Origin: Burkholderiaceae bacterium
GTDB lineage: Bacteria; Pseudomonadota; Gammaproteobacteria; Burkholderiales; Burkholderiaceae_C
Assembly: GCA_024235915.1 (NCBI GenBank)
Contig: JACKLO010000024.1
Coordinates: forward strand, 21,417-85,416
Direction of reading: 5' to 3'
Length of the DNA: 64,000 nucleotides
The translations under genes and the position numbers were made by a program. Below, one piece after another: positions 51,988-63,034 of the stretch. Within the stretch, counting starts at the first letter, position 1, and each line of letters begins with the position of its first letter. Below the pieces are notes generated by a model that saw only the letters and a list, made by a program, of their open reading frames with translations, made no database searches and was not told the DNA's origin.

Positions 51988-52440
51988 TCAGTCCACCAGG
52001 GCCGTCACGGCCACGGTCACGTCGACGACCACGTCGGTGTGCGGCGCCACGGCCACGGTGTACTCGCCCACGGCCTTCAGCGGGCCGGTGGCCAGACGGA
52101 CCTGCGACTTGGCGACCTCGAAGCCCAGCTTGCCCAGCGCCTCGGCGATGTCGGCGTTGGTGACGGAGCCGAACAGGCGGCCGTCCACGCCGGCCTTCTG
52201 CGCGATGCTCACGGTCTTGCCGCTCATCTTGTCGCCCAGCGCCTGGGCGGCGGCCAGCTTCTCGGCAGCGGCCTTCTCGAGGTCGGCGCGCTTCTGCTCG
52301 AATTCCTTGATCGCGGCCTCGGTGGCGCGGCGGGCGCGCTTGGTCGGGATCAGGTAGTTGCGGGCGTAGCCGTCCTTGACCTTGACGATGTCGCCCAGGT
52401 TGCCCAGGGTGCCGATCTTTTCCAGCAGGATCACTTGCAT
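51988..52440 (-). CDS. rplI: 50S ribosomal protein bL9
   Basis: 150-residue large-subunit protein. MQVILLEKIGTLGNLGDIVK and VKDGYARNYLIPTKRA form the N-terminal domain, a long connecting helix follows, and the C-terminal domain has the expected GSVTNADIAEAL motif. AGAGGAGA before ATG 52440 is strong, 12 bases after the rpsR stop. It is the last gene of the rpsF-priB-rpsR-rplI operon. Confidence 0.98.
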   Translation of the reverse strand: MQVILLEKIGTLGNLGDIVKVKDGYARNYLIPTKRARRATEAAIKEFEQKRADLEKAAAEKLAAAQALGDKMSGKTVSIAQKAGVDGRLFGSVTNADIAEALGKLGFEVAKSQVRLATGPLKAVGEYTVAVAPHTDVVVDVTVAVTALVD

Positions 52441-52452
52441 GCCGTTCTCCTC

Positions 52453-52743
52453 TTAGACCTTGTGCTGGTCGCTGTACGGCAGCAGGGCCAGGAAGCGCGC
52501 GCGCTTGATGGCGGTGGTCAGCTGGCGCTGGTAGATGGCGCGCGTGCCAGTCAGGCGGGCCGGCGTGATCTTGCCGTTGTCGCCGATGAAATCGCGCAGC
52601 ACGTCGATCTCCTTGTAGTCGATCTCTTCGACGCCGGCGACGGTGAAGCGGCAGAAGCGCTTGCGGCGGAACAGCAGCGACTGGCTGTTGCGCTTGGGCT
52701 TCTTGTCCTTGCCAAAACGGCCTTTGCCACGGGGGGGTGCCAT
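52453..52743 (-). CDS. rpsR: 30S ribosomal protein bS18
   Basis: 96-residue small-subunit protein with a basic N-terminal extension of about 20 residues (MAPPRGKGRFGKDKKPKRN). The core RRKRFCRFTVAG, DYKEIDVLRDFIG and KITPARLTGTRAIYQRQLTT is that of S18. The Cys of the KRFCRF motif is present. AGGAGA before ATG 52743 marks the start. S18 binds as a pair with S6, encoded upstream. Confidence 0.97.
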   Translation of the reverse strand: MAPPRGKGRFGKDKKPKRNSQSLLFRRKRFCRFTVAGVEEIDYKEIDVLRDFIGDNGKITPARLTGTRAIYQRQLTTAIKRARFLALLPYSDQHKV

Positions 52744-52805
52744 TGGGAATCTCCTGAAAATTGATCCGGATCGGAATTCGATGGGGTGAACAGGTCAGAC
52801 GCTTC

Positions 52806-53105
52806 TCATGTCGAAGGGTCCGCAGGTTCGACCTCGGTCACATGGAACAGCCATCCGCGCCCGTTGCGGGCCGACGCCAGGAACCCGGCGAACCGGGCGG
52901 GCCTGCCCAGCGGCATCGCCGCCAGGACCGCGGTGACTTGCCCCACCGCCTGCGCCTTCATCTCCAGGGAGAGCTGGCGCGGGTGGCCGGCCTGTTCGAC
53001 CGTGGACTCATGCTGGATCAGCAGGTCCAGGGCCGGCAGCCCGGCGGGGGTGTACCGCGGTGCGCCCCGCTGCAGCAGCGAACCCGACAACAAGAGCCGG
53101 TTCAC
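52806..53105 (-). CDS. priB: Primosomal replication protein N
   Basis: 99-residue single-stranded-DNA-binding OB-fold protein that helps PriA and DnaT restart stalled replication forks. It starts at GTG with MNRLLLSGSLLQRGAPRYTP, and the family blocks ALDLLIQHES, LEMKAQAVGQ and FAGFLASARNG are visible. Its location between rpsF and rpsR is the classical one and supports the call for this poorly conserved protein. There is no clear ribosome binding site before the GTG. Confidence 0.9.
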   Translation of the reverse strand: MNRLLLSGSLLQRGAPRYTPAGLPALDLLIQHESTVEQAGHPRQLSLEMKAQAVGQVTAVLAAMPLGRPARFAGFLASARNGRGWLFHVTEVEPADPST

Positions 53106-53133
53106 GTGCGTGCGGCAGGCGCGTTTGCCATCC

Positions 53134-53502
53134 TCAGGCCGCGGCCTCCTGCTGGCTGGCGGCCTTGCGGGCCTCCTCGCGCTCGACGGCCTTCATCATC
53201 ACCGACGGGGCCGTCTCGGCCTTCTTGCGGGCGATGGTCATGTGGCGCAGCACTGCGTCGTTGAAGCGGAAGCCGGTCTCGAGCTCGGCAAGGGTCTCCT
53301 TGCTGCACTCGAGGTTCAGGCACAGGTAATGCGCCTTGGCCAGCTTCTGGATCATGTAGGCCAGCTGGCGCCGACCCCAGTCCTCGACACGGTGCACCGA
53401 GCCGCCGGCGGCGGTGACGATGCCCTTGTAACGCTCCAGCATGGCCGGAACCTGTTCGCTCTGATCCGGATGGATCAGCAGAACGATCTCGTAATGACGC
53501 AT
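53134..53502 (-). CDS. rpsF: 30S ribosomal protein bS6
   Basis: 122-residue ribosomal protein. It starts MRHYEIVLLIHPDQSEQVPA; RVEDWGRRQLAYMIQKLAKA and LNLECSKETLAELE follow, as in S6. The tail (EAARKAASQQEAAA-like) is Ala/Glu rich. AAGGAG seven bases before ATG 53502 confirms the start, and a longer frame reaching 53649 is only upstream sequence. It is the first gene of the operon and pairs with S18 in the ribosome. Confidence 0.97.
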   Translation of the reverse strand: MRHYEIVLLIHPDQSEQVPAMLERYKGIVTAAGGSVHRVEDWGRRQLAYMIQKLAKAHYLCLNLECSKETLAELETGFRFNDAVLRHMTIARKKAETAPSVMMKAVEREEARKAASQQEAAA

Positions 53503-53596
53503 GAACACTCCTTGTGGATTCCGGCGGGCCAGGATGGCCAGCGCGGGTAAGCCGCCCCGGTGCGTCGGCATGGGTGCGGCAAGGGGAAAGCCCGCG

Positions 53597-53624
53597 ATCA
53601 TAGCACGGCCAGGGCCGTCTTCAC
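53597..53624 (-). promoter_or_regulatory. Candidate sigma-70 promoter of the rpsF operon
   Basis: TATGAT (one mismatch) at 53597-53602 and GTGAAG (three mismatches) at 53619-53624, 16 bases apart, are on the - strand. Transcription would begin near 53590 and give a leader of about 88 bases. Confidence 0.5.
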
Positions 53625-53638
53625 CCGCTCGGCGGGAC

Positions 53639-53661
53639 CGCCGCCGCACGGTGCGGCGGCG
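53639..53661. repeat. G+C-rich palindrome between the symporter gene and rpsF
   Basis: CGCCGCCGCAC and GTGCGGCGGCG face each other across one base (in practice a stem of eight with a five-base loop), about 12 bases after the symporter stop. No U-run follows; it may end the symporter transcript poorly or act as a stability hairpin. Confidence 0.45.
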
Positions 53662-53673
53662 TTCTCAACGCCC

Positions 53674-55785
53674 TCAGCGCGACAGGCCGTCCAGGTTCGG
53701 GTAGCGCACGTGCTCCACCAGCGCCTGCACCTCCGGCCGCGGCGGCGGCGTCAACAGGCTGACGACGATGATCACCGCAAAGCCCAGCGGCACGCCGAAC
53801 ACCCCGGCCGCGATGGGCTGGATGCCCCACCAGAGATCCACCGGTGAGGTCACCCCGAACACGCCACGCAGCCACGGGTGTGTCACGGCCATGTAGTAGA
53901 AGGTGACGCCCAGCCCGGTCACCATGCCGAGGATGGCTCCCCACTTGCTGGCGCGCTTCCAGAAGATGCCCAGCGTCAGCGCCGGGAAGAAAGCCGCGGC
54001 GGCGAACGAGAACGCGGCCGACACCAGGAAGAGGATGTCCGCCGGCCGCTGTGCCGCCACCGAGGCCGCGGCCACCGCCACCACCAGCAGCAGCGCCTTG
54101 GAGATGGCGACCCGTCGCGCCGTGGACGCGTTGGGGTCGATCATCTTGTAGTACATGTCGTGCGACAACGCGTTCGCGATGGTCAGCAGCAGGCCGTCCG
54201 CCGTGGACAGCGCCGCCGCCAGACCACCGGCGGCCACCATGCCCGAAACCACGTAGGGCAACCCGGCGATGGCCGGCGTGGCCAGCACGATGATGTCGCC
54301 CCCGATCTTCATCTCACCCAACTGAAGGATGCCGTCCTTGTTGACGTCGGTCACCGTCATCAGGGCCGGGTCCACGCGGTGCCAGTCGGCGATCCATTGC
54401 GGCAGCTGGTCGAACGGCGTGCCCACCACCAGGCTGAACATCTCGTACTTGACCAACACCGCCAGCGCCGGCGCGGTGAAGTACAGCAGGAAGATGAAGA
54501 ACAGCGACCACGTCACCGACTCCCGCGCCTGCTTCACCGACGGCGTGGTGTAGTAGCGCATCAGGATGTGCGGCAGCGCCGCCGTGCCCAGCATCAGGCA
54601 GAACACCAGGGCCAGGAAGTTGCGCCGTGAGACGTCGAAGGCCGCCTGCTCCTGCGGCGTGCCGTCGGGATCGCCGGCAAACTGCTGCGCATGGCGCGGC
54701 ATGCCGGCCAATGGCCTGGCGCGCGACTCGGCCGTGGCACGCGCAGCCGCCCATTCCGCGGCAGCTTCCGTTTCGTTGCCGGGCAGGCGAGACAGCGCCC
54801 GCTCGGCCGCCTGGATCTGCGCCACCGGTGCGTTCTCCGTCTTCAGCGCCACCAGGGCGGCCTCCGCCGCCGTGCGGGCCGCGGTCAGCGCCGCCGGCAC
54901 GTCCTGCAAGCGGCGCGCGTAGTCGTCGGCCTGCGCCTGGTAGAGCGCCATCACCTCGCGTTCCTTGGGATCGTCCAGCAGCCGCTGCTCCAGCGCAGTG
55001 ACCTTCTGCAGTTGCGCGCCGTACACCGCCTGCGGCACCGGCACGCCGGTCTGCTTCACCGACAGCCAGACCACCGGGATCATGTAGGCGATGATGAGGA
55101 TGATGTACTGCGCCACCTGCGTCCAGGTGACCGCCCGCATGCCGCCAAGGAATGAACACACCAGGATGCCGCCCAGGCCGACGAAGACGCCGATGGTGAA
55201 CTCCAGGCCGGTCAGGCGTGCCGTGATGACCCCCACCCCCAGGATCTGCGCCACCACATAGGTGAACGAGCAGACGATGGCGGCAAAGACGCCGATGAAG
55301 CGCGCCGCATTGCCTTCGTAGCGTGCGCCCAGGAAGTCGGGAATGGTGAACTGGCCGAACTTGCGCAGGTACGGCGCCAGGAACAGCGCCACCAGCACAT
55401 AGCCGCCCGTCCAGCCCATGATGAAGGCCAGCCCACCGTAGCCGGTGAGGTAGAGCGTACCGGCCATGCCGATGAAGGACGCCGCGCTCATCCAGTCAGC
55501 GCCCGTGGCCATGCCGTTGTAGATGGCGGGCACGCGACGGCCGGCCACGTAATACTCGGACGCGTCGGAGGTGCGGCTCATCACGCCGATGCCGGCGTAC
55601 AGCGCCACCGTGGCGAGCAGGAAGGTCAGACCGATCCAGGTGCGCGGCAGGCCCAGCACTTCGAGCACGGCGAGCACGACCACGAAGGCGACAAAACCGC
55701 CCGTGTACCAGCCGTAGACGCGATTGAGCTGGGCCTTGAACGCGCGGTTGGCGGCGGCGGCAGATCCGCTGGCAGGCGAGCTCAT
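53674..55785 (-). CDS. Sodium:solute symporter, large subunit (VC_2705-type, TIGR03648-like)
   Basis: 703-residue SSS-family symporter with about 13 membrane segments. The GADWMSAASFIGMAGT and GYGGLAFIMGWTGGYV stretch and the SYTYVVAQ-like FTYVVAQ are of the acetate-permease type. A hydrophilic insert of about 140 residues (246-385), partly coiled-coil, separates two membrane segments. In a loop near residue 480 the chain reads DVNKDGILQLGE, a canonical EF-hand calcium loop. With the small subunit encoded just before it, this forms a two-gene transporter for small organic acids or similar. Substrate unknown. Confidence 0.87.
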   Translation of the reverse strand: MSSPASGSAAAANRAFKAQLNRVYGWYTGGFVAFVVVLAVLEVLGLPRTWIGLTFLLATVALYAGIGVMSRTSDASEYYVAGRRVPAIYNGMATGADWMSAASFIGMAGTLYLTGYGGLAFIMGWTGGYVLVALFLAPYLRKFGQFTIPDFLGARYEGNAARFIGVFAAIVCSFTYVVAQILGVGVITARLTGLEFTIGVFVGLGGILVCSFLGGMRAVTWTQVAQYIILIIAYMIPVVWLSVKQTGVPVPQAVYGAQLQKVTALEQRLLDDPKEREVMALYQAQADDYARRLQDVPAALTAARTAAEAALVALKTENAPVAQIQAAERALSRLPGNETEAAAEWAAARATAESRARPLAGMPRHAQQFAGDPDGTPQEQAAFDVSRRNFLALVFCLMLGTAALPHILMRYYTTPSVKQARESVTWSLFFIFLLYFTAPALAVLVKYEMFSLVVGTPFDQLPQWIADWHRVDPALMTVTDVNKDGILQLGEMKIGGDIIVLATPAIAGLPYVVSGMVAAGGLAAALSTADGLLLTIANALSHDMYYKMIDPNASTARRVAISKALLLVVAVAAASVAAQRPADILFLVSAAFSFAAAAFFPALTLGIFWKRASKWGAILGMVTGLGVTFYYMAVTHPWLRGVFGVTSPVDLWWGIQPIAAGVFGVPLGFAVIIVVSLLTPPPRPEVQALVEHVRYPNLDGLSR

Positions 55786-55786
55786 C

Positions 55787-56044
55787 TCAATCGGTCTCCG
55801 CCACGCCGTGCGCCTGATCGAGCCGGTTCATGGTTCTCGCGTAGAAGCCGATGATGAGCACATAGACCACCAGCGCGCCCTGGGCGGCGACCCAGAAACT
55901 GAACGGCCAACCGAAGAAGTCGAAGCTGAGTTCGCGGGCGAAGTAGGCCACCACGAAGCTGACGACGAACCACACGGCCATCAGCACCCCGGTGAGGCGC
56001 AGGTTGCTGCGCCAATAGGCTCGGTGGTGTTCGTTGGCGGTCAT
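55787..56044 (-). CDS. Sodium:solute symporter small subunit (DUF4212)
   Basis: 85-residue membrane protein with two helices, MTANEHHRAYWRSNLRLTG then a hydrophobic span, FDFFGWPFSFWVAAQG and a second span. This is the DUF4212/TIGR03647 small subunit that always accompanies VC_2705-type symporters. Its stop lies one base before the large-subunit ATG. ATG 56044 is the natural start, with GGGGGA upstream. Confidence 0.9.
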   Translation of the reverse strand: MTANEHHRAYWRSNLRLTGVLMAVWFVVSFVVAYFARELSFDFFGWPFSFWVAAQGALVVYVLIIGFYARTMNRLDQAHGVAETD

Positions 56045-56085
56045 TGGAATCCCCCTGTTGTCGTTTTGAGCGGCAGCCGTGCCTG

Positions 56086-56658
56086 TCAGCCGGCAGGCAC
56101 CGGGCCAAGATCTCGCTGCAGCGCAGCCGCGGCTTTGGGCTCGAAGCCCTGCAGATGGTCGACGATGCGCTGCGCCTCGTCGGCGCGGCCCCGGGCCCGC
56201 TGCACATGGGCCAGCGCGACCCAGCCGTGCGGGCTCATGGGCTGGAGCTCAGTGTTGCGCTTCAGCGCTGCGGCCGCGCCATCCAAACGGTGCTGGCGGG
56301 CCAGCACCTGACCCAGCCCAAACCAGGCGCGGTCGAGACGGGCATCGGCATGCGTGGCCCGTTCAAAGGCGGCGGCCGCGCCGTCGTCGTTGCCGCGCTG
56401 CTCACGCACCCAGCCGAGGTTGAACCACGCCGCGGCATCGTCGGGCGATGCCTCCAGCAGTGCCAGGTAGGTCACCTCGGCCTCCGGCCAGCGTCCGGCC
56501 AGGGCCAGCAGGTGCGCACGGCTGGCCTGGGCGTGAAGGTCGTGAGGCCATCGTGCCAGCAGTCGCTCGAACAAGCGCTGCGCCGCCGCCGGCCGGCCCA
56601 ACGCCAGCTGCGTCAGCGCACACCAGCGCACCCATCGGCGGACCCAGGCATCGATCAC
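56086..56658 (-). CDS. Tetratricopeptide repeat protein
   Basis: 190-residue protein with about four TPR units (for example AAWFNLGWVREQRGNDDGAA and HGWVALAHVQRARGRADEAQ), each of about 34 residues. No signal peptide or other domain is seen. It starts at GTG 56658, which overlaps the stop of the small membrane protein as GTGA, with GGAG eight bases upstream. It is therefore co-translated with that gene. The partner and role are unknown. Confidence 0.78.
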   Translation of the reverse strand: MIDAWVRRWVRWCALTQLALGRPAAAQRLFERLLARWPHDLHAQASRAHLLALAGRWPEAEVTYLALLEASPDDAAAWFNLGWVREQRGNDDGAAAAFERATHADARLDRAWFGLGQVLARQHRLDGAAAALKRNTELQPMSPHGWVALAHVQRARGRADEAQRIVDHLQGFEPKAAAALQRDLGPVPAG

Positions 56659-56951
56659 CGGCACTGCTCCACGCCGATGCGCACGCACCAGCGCACCTTC
56701 TCGATGGTGATCACCACATACGCCAACGCCAGCAACGCAAAGGTGAGGACACCCACGTGGCGATCAGACACCTGCGCTGGCGTCAAGCGCCGCAGCGTGC
56801 CGGTGAACGGCCGGCCAACGATGCGCAGCAACTGATAGAAGAGGTTTTGCTCACGCGCCGGCCCGGCCAGCAGGTACAGCAGACCCTGCCCGGCGAGCGC
56901 CAGCAGGGCGATGTAGAGCACCAGTTGCAGAACGTTGAGGACAGTGAGCAT
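56655..56951 (-). CDS. Small membrane protein of unknown function, two helices
   Basis: 98 residues. Hydrophobic spans lie at about 5-30 (VLNVLQLVLYIALLALAGQG) and 66-86 (VGVLTFALLALAYVVITIEK). A basic loop RRLTPAQVSDRHVG lies between. I do not recognise the family. The stop codon overlaps the start of the TPR gene, so the two products may work together. It starts at ATG 56951. Confidence 0.65.
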   Translation of the reverse strand: MLTVLNVLQLVLYIALLALAGQGLLYLLAGPAREQNLFYQLLRIVGRPFTGTLRRLTPAQVSDRHVGVLTFALLALAYVVITIEKVRWCVRIGVEQCR

Positions 56952-57101
56952 CGGGCCGCGGGCCCATCGGGAAACGGCGGCCCGTCAGTGTCAGCCGCTG
57001 TAGACACTGTTGGCCCGCCGTCTTACGGCGTTCTGACGCAGGCGCCGGGACCCCGCGTTTCCCCGGGGCCGGATTTCCCTTGGCCCGGGCTCGTCAGGCG
57101 T

Positions 57102-59510
<2,409 letters not shown>

Positions 59511-59702
59511 GGGAAAACTCCGTGATGTGAAAAAACGGGGGCTCCCGCGTCCCGGGGCGAACCAGCGACGGCAGCACTTGGTGATTCTGCTTGTCGGCTG
59601 CGGCGGTTCACGGCGGGGGTCGACGCGTGCATGGCCGCAAGGATAACGCCGGACGGCGCCCTATCATCGACCGATCCCACGCCGAAGAAGGCTGACCGCG
59701 CC

Positions 59703-60527
59703 ATGCCCCATCGCACCGTGTTCTTTGTCTCGGATGGCACCGGCATCACCGCCGAGACCTTCGGCAACTCCATCCTCGCCCAGTTCCCGACCCAACCGCG
59801 GCACGTGCGCCGGCCCTTCATCGACAGCATCGACAAGGCGCGCCAAGTGGTCGACGAGATCAACCGCACCTTTGAGCGCGAGGGCAAGCGGCCCATCGTC
59901 TTCGCCACCCTGGTGAACGAGGAAGTTCGCGACACGCTCCAGGCCGACGACTGCAAGGGCCTGGTGATGGACATGTTCCGCACCTTCGTCGAACCGTTGG
60001 AAGCCGAGTTCGGCGTCAAGAGCAACCACCGCGTGGGCCGCTTCTCCGACGTGAGCAAGAGCCACGAGTACACCGAGCGCATCGAGGCCATCAACTTCGC
60101 CCTGGCGCACGACGACGGGCAGAGCGCGCGCAACCTCGACATCGCCGACGTGATCCTGGTCGGCGTCAGCCGCAGCGGCAAGACGCCCACCAGCCTGTAC
60201 CTGGCCATGCAGCACGGCATCAAGGCGGCGAACTACCCGCTGATCCCCGAGGACTTCGAGCGCAATGAACTGCCGTCGTCGCTGGCGCCCTACAAGCCCA
60301 AGTGTTTCGGGCTGACCATCGACCCGGCACGGCTGGCGCAGATCCGCCACGAGCGCAGGCCCGGCAGCCGCTACGCCGCGCTGGAGAACTGCCGCCAGGA
60401 GGTGCGCGACGCGGAAACGATGATGCGCCGCGCCGGCATCCCCTGGCTGAGCTCGACGCACAAGTCGATCGAGGAAATCGCGACCACCATCCTGCGCGAC
60501 ATCCAGCCGGAGCGGCTGGTCTACTGA
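59703..60527 (+). CDS. ppsR: Phosphoenolpyruvate synthase regulatory protein (bifunctional kinase/pyrophosphorylase)
   Basis: 274-residue DUF299 protein that phosphorylates PpsA with ADP to inactivate it and uses phosphate to restore it. FFVSDGTGITAETFGNSILA near the start and the P-loop GVSRSGKTPTSLYLA near 155 identify it. ATG 59703 is preceded by GAAGG. It diverges from its target, ppsA, which is the usual arrangement in this group. The stop overlaps the methyltransferase gene on the other strand by seven bases. Confidence 0.95.
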   Translation: MPHRTVFFVSDGTGITAETFGNSILAQFPTQPRHVRRPFIDSIDKARQVVDEINRTFEREGKRPIVFATLVNEEVRDTLQADDCKGLVMDMFRTFVEPLEAEFGVKSNHRVGRFSDVSKSHEYTERIEAINFALAHDDGQSARNLDIADVILVGVSRSGKTPTSLYLAMQHGIKAANYPLIPEDFERNELPSSLAPYKPKCFGLTIDPARLAQIRHERRPGSRYAALENCRQEVRDAETMMRRAGIPWLSSTHKSIEEIATTILRDIQPERLVY

Positions 60528-61285
60528 ACCTGGCGCAGGCTTTCGTAGAAGCAGATGGCCGCGGCGGCGGCCACGTTCAGCGACTCCTCGCCGCCAGGTT
60601 GCGGGATGCGCACGGTGAGGGCGCAGCGGGCCATCAGATCCGCCGACACGCCCTGCCCTTCATGCCCCAGTACCCAGGCGCAGGGTGAAGGCAGATCGGC
60701 CTCGGGCAGTGTGGCCGGCGCATGGCTGCTGGTGGCCACCAGCGGCAGCGCCAGGTTGTCCAGGTCCGCCAACGACAAGCCTTCGACCAGCCGCAGGCCG
60801 AAGTGCGCCCCCATGCCGGCCCGCAGCACCTTGGGCGACCACAGCGCTGCCGTGCCCTTGAGGGTCAGCACCTGGCGCACGCCCAGGGCCGCCGCGCTGC
60901 GCAGGATGCTGCCGACGTTGCCGGCGTCCTGGAGTCCGTCGAGCACGACGCTCGGCGTGGCCGGTTCGGGGCTGGCAACGACTGGCAGGTCGACCAGCGC
61001 GGCCAGGCCGGCGGGCGATTCCAGCGCACTCAGCCCGTCGAACAGCGCCGGAGGCAGCAGCAGCACATCGGCGGCCACAGACACCAGATCCGCATGCGTG
61101 AGCGCTGCCGCCTCAGTCGCGAACAGCTGCGGCAGAGCCCAGCCGCGCTGCACGGCGGCCCGGCACAGGTGGTCGCCTTCCAGCCAGACCTGGCCGGTGC
61201 TTCGATATCCACCCGGGCTGCGCAGTTGCTTGCGCAGACGCACCAGCAGCGGGTTGTCACGCGAGGTGATCCAGCGTGTGTTCAA
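60521..61285 (-). CDS. TrmH/SpoU-family RNA 2'-O-methyltransferase
   Basis: 254-residue SPOUT methyltransferase that methylates rRNA or tRNA ribose. The N-terminal substrate-binding domain is followed by VVLDGLQDAGNVGSILRSAA, LGHEGQGVS and SLNVAAAAAICFYE, the three motifs of the knotted fold. It starts at TTG 61285: AGGAGG lies six bases before it and the codon overlaps the rnhB stop as TTGA. The position after rnhB at the end of the lipid A operon is conserved in related genomes. The target RNA is unknown. Confidence 0.88.
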   Translation of the reverse strand: MNTRWITSRDNPLLVRLRKQLRSPGGYRSTGQVWLEGDHLCRAAVQRGWALPQLFATEAAALTHADLVSVAADVLLLPPALFDGLSALESPAGLAALVDLPVVASPEPATPSVVLDGLQDAGNVGSILRSAAALGVRQVLTLKGTAALWSPKVLRAGMGAHFGLRLVEGLSLADLDNLALPLVATSSHAPATLPEADLPSPCAWVLGHEGQGVSADLMARCALTVRIPQPGGEESLNVAAAAAICFYESLRQVQ

Positions 61286-61911
61286 GCCTGGCCTCCTGCC
61301 GCGCGCACCGGGCCGAAGCTGCGCCGGTGCGCCGGGCACGGCCCGTGCGCGCGCAGGGCGGCCAGATGCGCCTCCGTCGGGTAGCCCTTGTGGCCGTCGA
61401 AGCCATACTGCGGCCACTGCGCGTGCAGCGCCGCGCACTGCCGGTCGCGGTGCACCTTGGCCAGGATCGACGCCGCCGAGATGACCGGCACCGTGGCGTC
61501 GCCCTTCACGATGGCCGTGGCCGGCACCTTCAGCACCGGCAGCCGGTTGCCGTCCACCAGCACCTGCTTCGGCGTCAGCCGCAGGCCCTCGACCGCACGG
61601 CGCATGGCCAGCAGCGTGGCCTGCAGGATGTTGAGGCGGTCGATCTCCTCCACGTTGGCCTCGGCAATGCACAGCGCCAGCGCCTTGGCATGGATCTCGT
61701 CGAACAGACGCTCGCGTTTGAGTGCGGTCAGCGCCTTCGAGTCGGCAAGGCCGCGCACCGGCGCCTGGTCGTCGAGGATCACGGCCGCCGCCACCACCGG
61801 CCCGGCCAGCGGGCCACGGCCGGCTTCGTCGACACCGGCGACCAGGCCCGGCACCGACCAGTCCAGGCCCAGCTGCTGCGGCGAGGCCGCCGCACGCCGG
61901 CGCTCAGGCAT
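61282..61911 (-). CDS. rnhB: Ribonuclease HII
   Basis: 209-residue RNase that removes ribonucleotides from DNA and cleaves RNA-DNA hybrids. GVDEAGRGPLAGPVVAAAVI carries the D-E-D-type active site near residue 27-29, DSKALTALKRE and VISAASILAKVHRDR are the other family blocks. ATG 61911 overlaps the lpxB stop by eight bases and has GAGGTG upstream. Confidence 0.95.
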   Translation of the reverse strand: MPERRRAAASPQQLGLDWSVPGLVAGVDEAGRGPLAGPVVAAAVILDDQAPVRGLADSKALTALKRERLFDEIHAKALALCIAEANVEEIDRLNILQATLLAMRRAVEGLRLTPKQVLVDGNRLPVLKVPATAIVKGDATVPVISAASILAKVHRDRQCAALHAQWPQYGFDGHKGYPTEAHLAALRAHGPCPAHRRSFGPVRAAGGQA

Positions 61912-63034
61912 GCAGCACCTCGGCAATCGCCTGCGTGGCGGCGGTGGCCGTGTCGCGCCGCAGCTCGTGATGCATGGCCGTGAACCGAGCGCGCAGCCGA
62001 TCGGCGCGCGTGGCATCGTCCAACCCTGCCAGCACGTCGGCGGCCAGTCGCTCCGGCGTGCACGCCGACTGGATGCGCTCCGGCACCAGGAACTCGCGCG
62101 CAAGGATGTTGGGCAGCCCCACCCAGGGCTGGTAGGCCATGCGCTTCATCAACTGCCAGCTCAGCGGGTGCATGCGGTAGCCGATGACCATGGGGCGCTT
62201 GAACAGCGCGGCTTCCAATGTCGCCGTGCCGCTGGCGATCAGCGTGAGGTCGCAGGCTGCGAGGGCCTCGTGCGACCGTCCCTCCAGCCGCAGCAGGTCG
62301 ACGCCGGGGGCGTGGGCGACGATCAAGGGGTCGATCAAGGGACCCAGACCCGGAGCTACCGGCAGCAGAAATTTCATCGAAGGCCGCTCGCGCTGCAGGC
62401 GGGCAGCCGTCTGCAGGAACGTCGGTGCGATGTAGCGGATCTCCGAGGTCCTGCTGCCCGGCAGCAGGGCGACCACCGTCGCATCGTCGCCCAGCCCCAG
62501 TGCCTGCCGGGCGGCGGCACGCGGTGGCTCGAGCGGCACCGCATCCGCCAGCGGATGGCCGACGAAGCTGGCGGCCACCCCGTGCTGCTGCAGCAGGGCG
62601 GGCTCGAAGGGGAACAGGCAGAGCACATGGTCGCAGCTCGCTGCCATCTTCCGAGCCCGCCCGCCGCGCCAGGCCCAGATAGACGGGCAGACGAAGTGGA
62701 TCGCCGGAACGCCCGCGGCCTTCAACCGCGCCTCCAGCCCGAGGTTGAAATCCGGGGCATCGACGCCGATGAAAGCCGCCGGCCGGTCGGCCAGCAGGCG
62801 GTCACCCAGTTCGTCGCGCAGCCGCTTCAGGCCCCGGTAGTGCCGCAGCACCTCAACGTAGCCACGCACAGCGAGGCGATCGCTGGGCCACCAGGCCTCG
62901 AAACCCTGCGCCACCATCTTTGGGCCGCCGACACCGGCAAGCGCCAGTGCCGGCCAGCGGGTGCGCAGGCCCCCGATGAGCAAACTTGCCAGCAGGTCGC
63001 CGGACGCCTCCCCGGCCACCATGGCGAGTTTCAT
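61904..63034 (-). CDS. lpxB: Lipid-A-disaccharide synthase
   Basis: 376-residue peripheral membrane glycosyltransferase that joins UDP-2,3-diacylglucosamine and lipid X. MVAGEASGDLLASLLIGGLR opens it; FVGHPLADAVPLEP and LLPGSRTSEIRYIAPTF are family motifs near 165 and 215. The ATG 63034 overlaps the lpxA stop as ATGA. Part of the fabZ-lpxA-lpxB-rnhB unit. Confidence 0.96.
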   Translation of the reverse strand: MKLAMVAGEASGDLLASLLIGGLRTRWPALALAGVGGPKMVAQGFEAWWPSDRLAVRGYVEVLRHYRGLKRLRDELGDRLLADRPAAFIGVDAPDFNLGLEARLKAAGVPAIHFVCPSIWAWRGGRARKMAASCDHVLCLFPFEPALLQQHGVAASFVGHPLADAVPLEPPRAAARQALGLGDDATVVALLPGSRTSEIRYIAPTFLQTAARLQRERPSMKFLLPVAPGLGPLIDPLIVAHAPGVDLLRLEGRSHEALAACDLTLIASGTATLEAALFKRPMVIGYRMHPLSWQLMKRMAYQPWVGLPNILAREFLVPERIQSACTPERLAADVLAGLDDATRADRLRARFTAMHHELRRDTATAATQAIAEVLHA

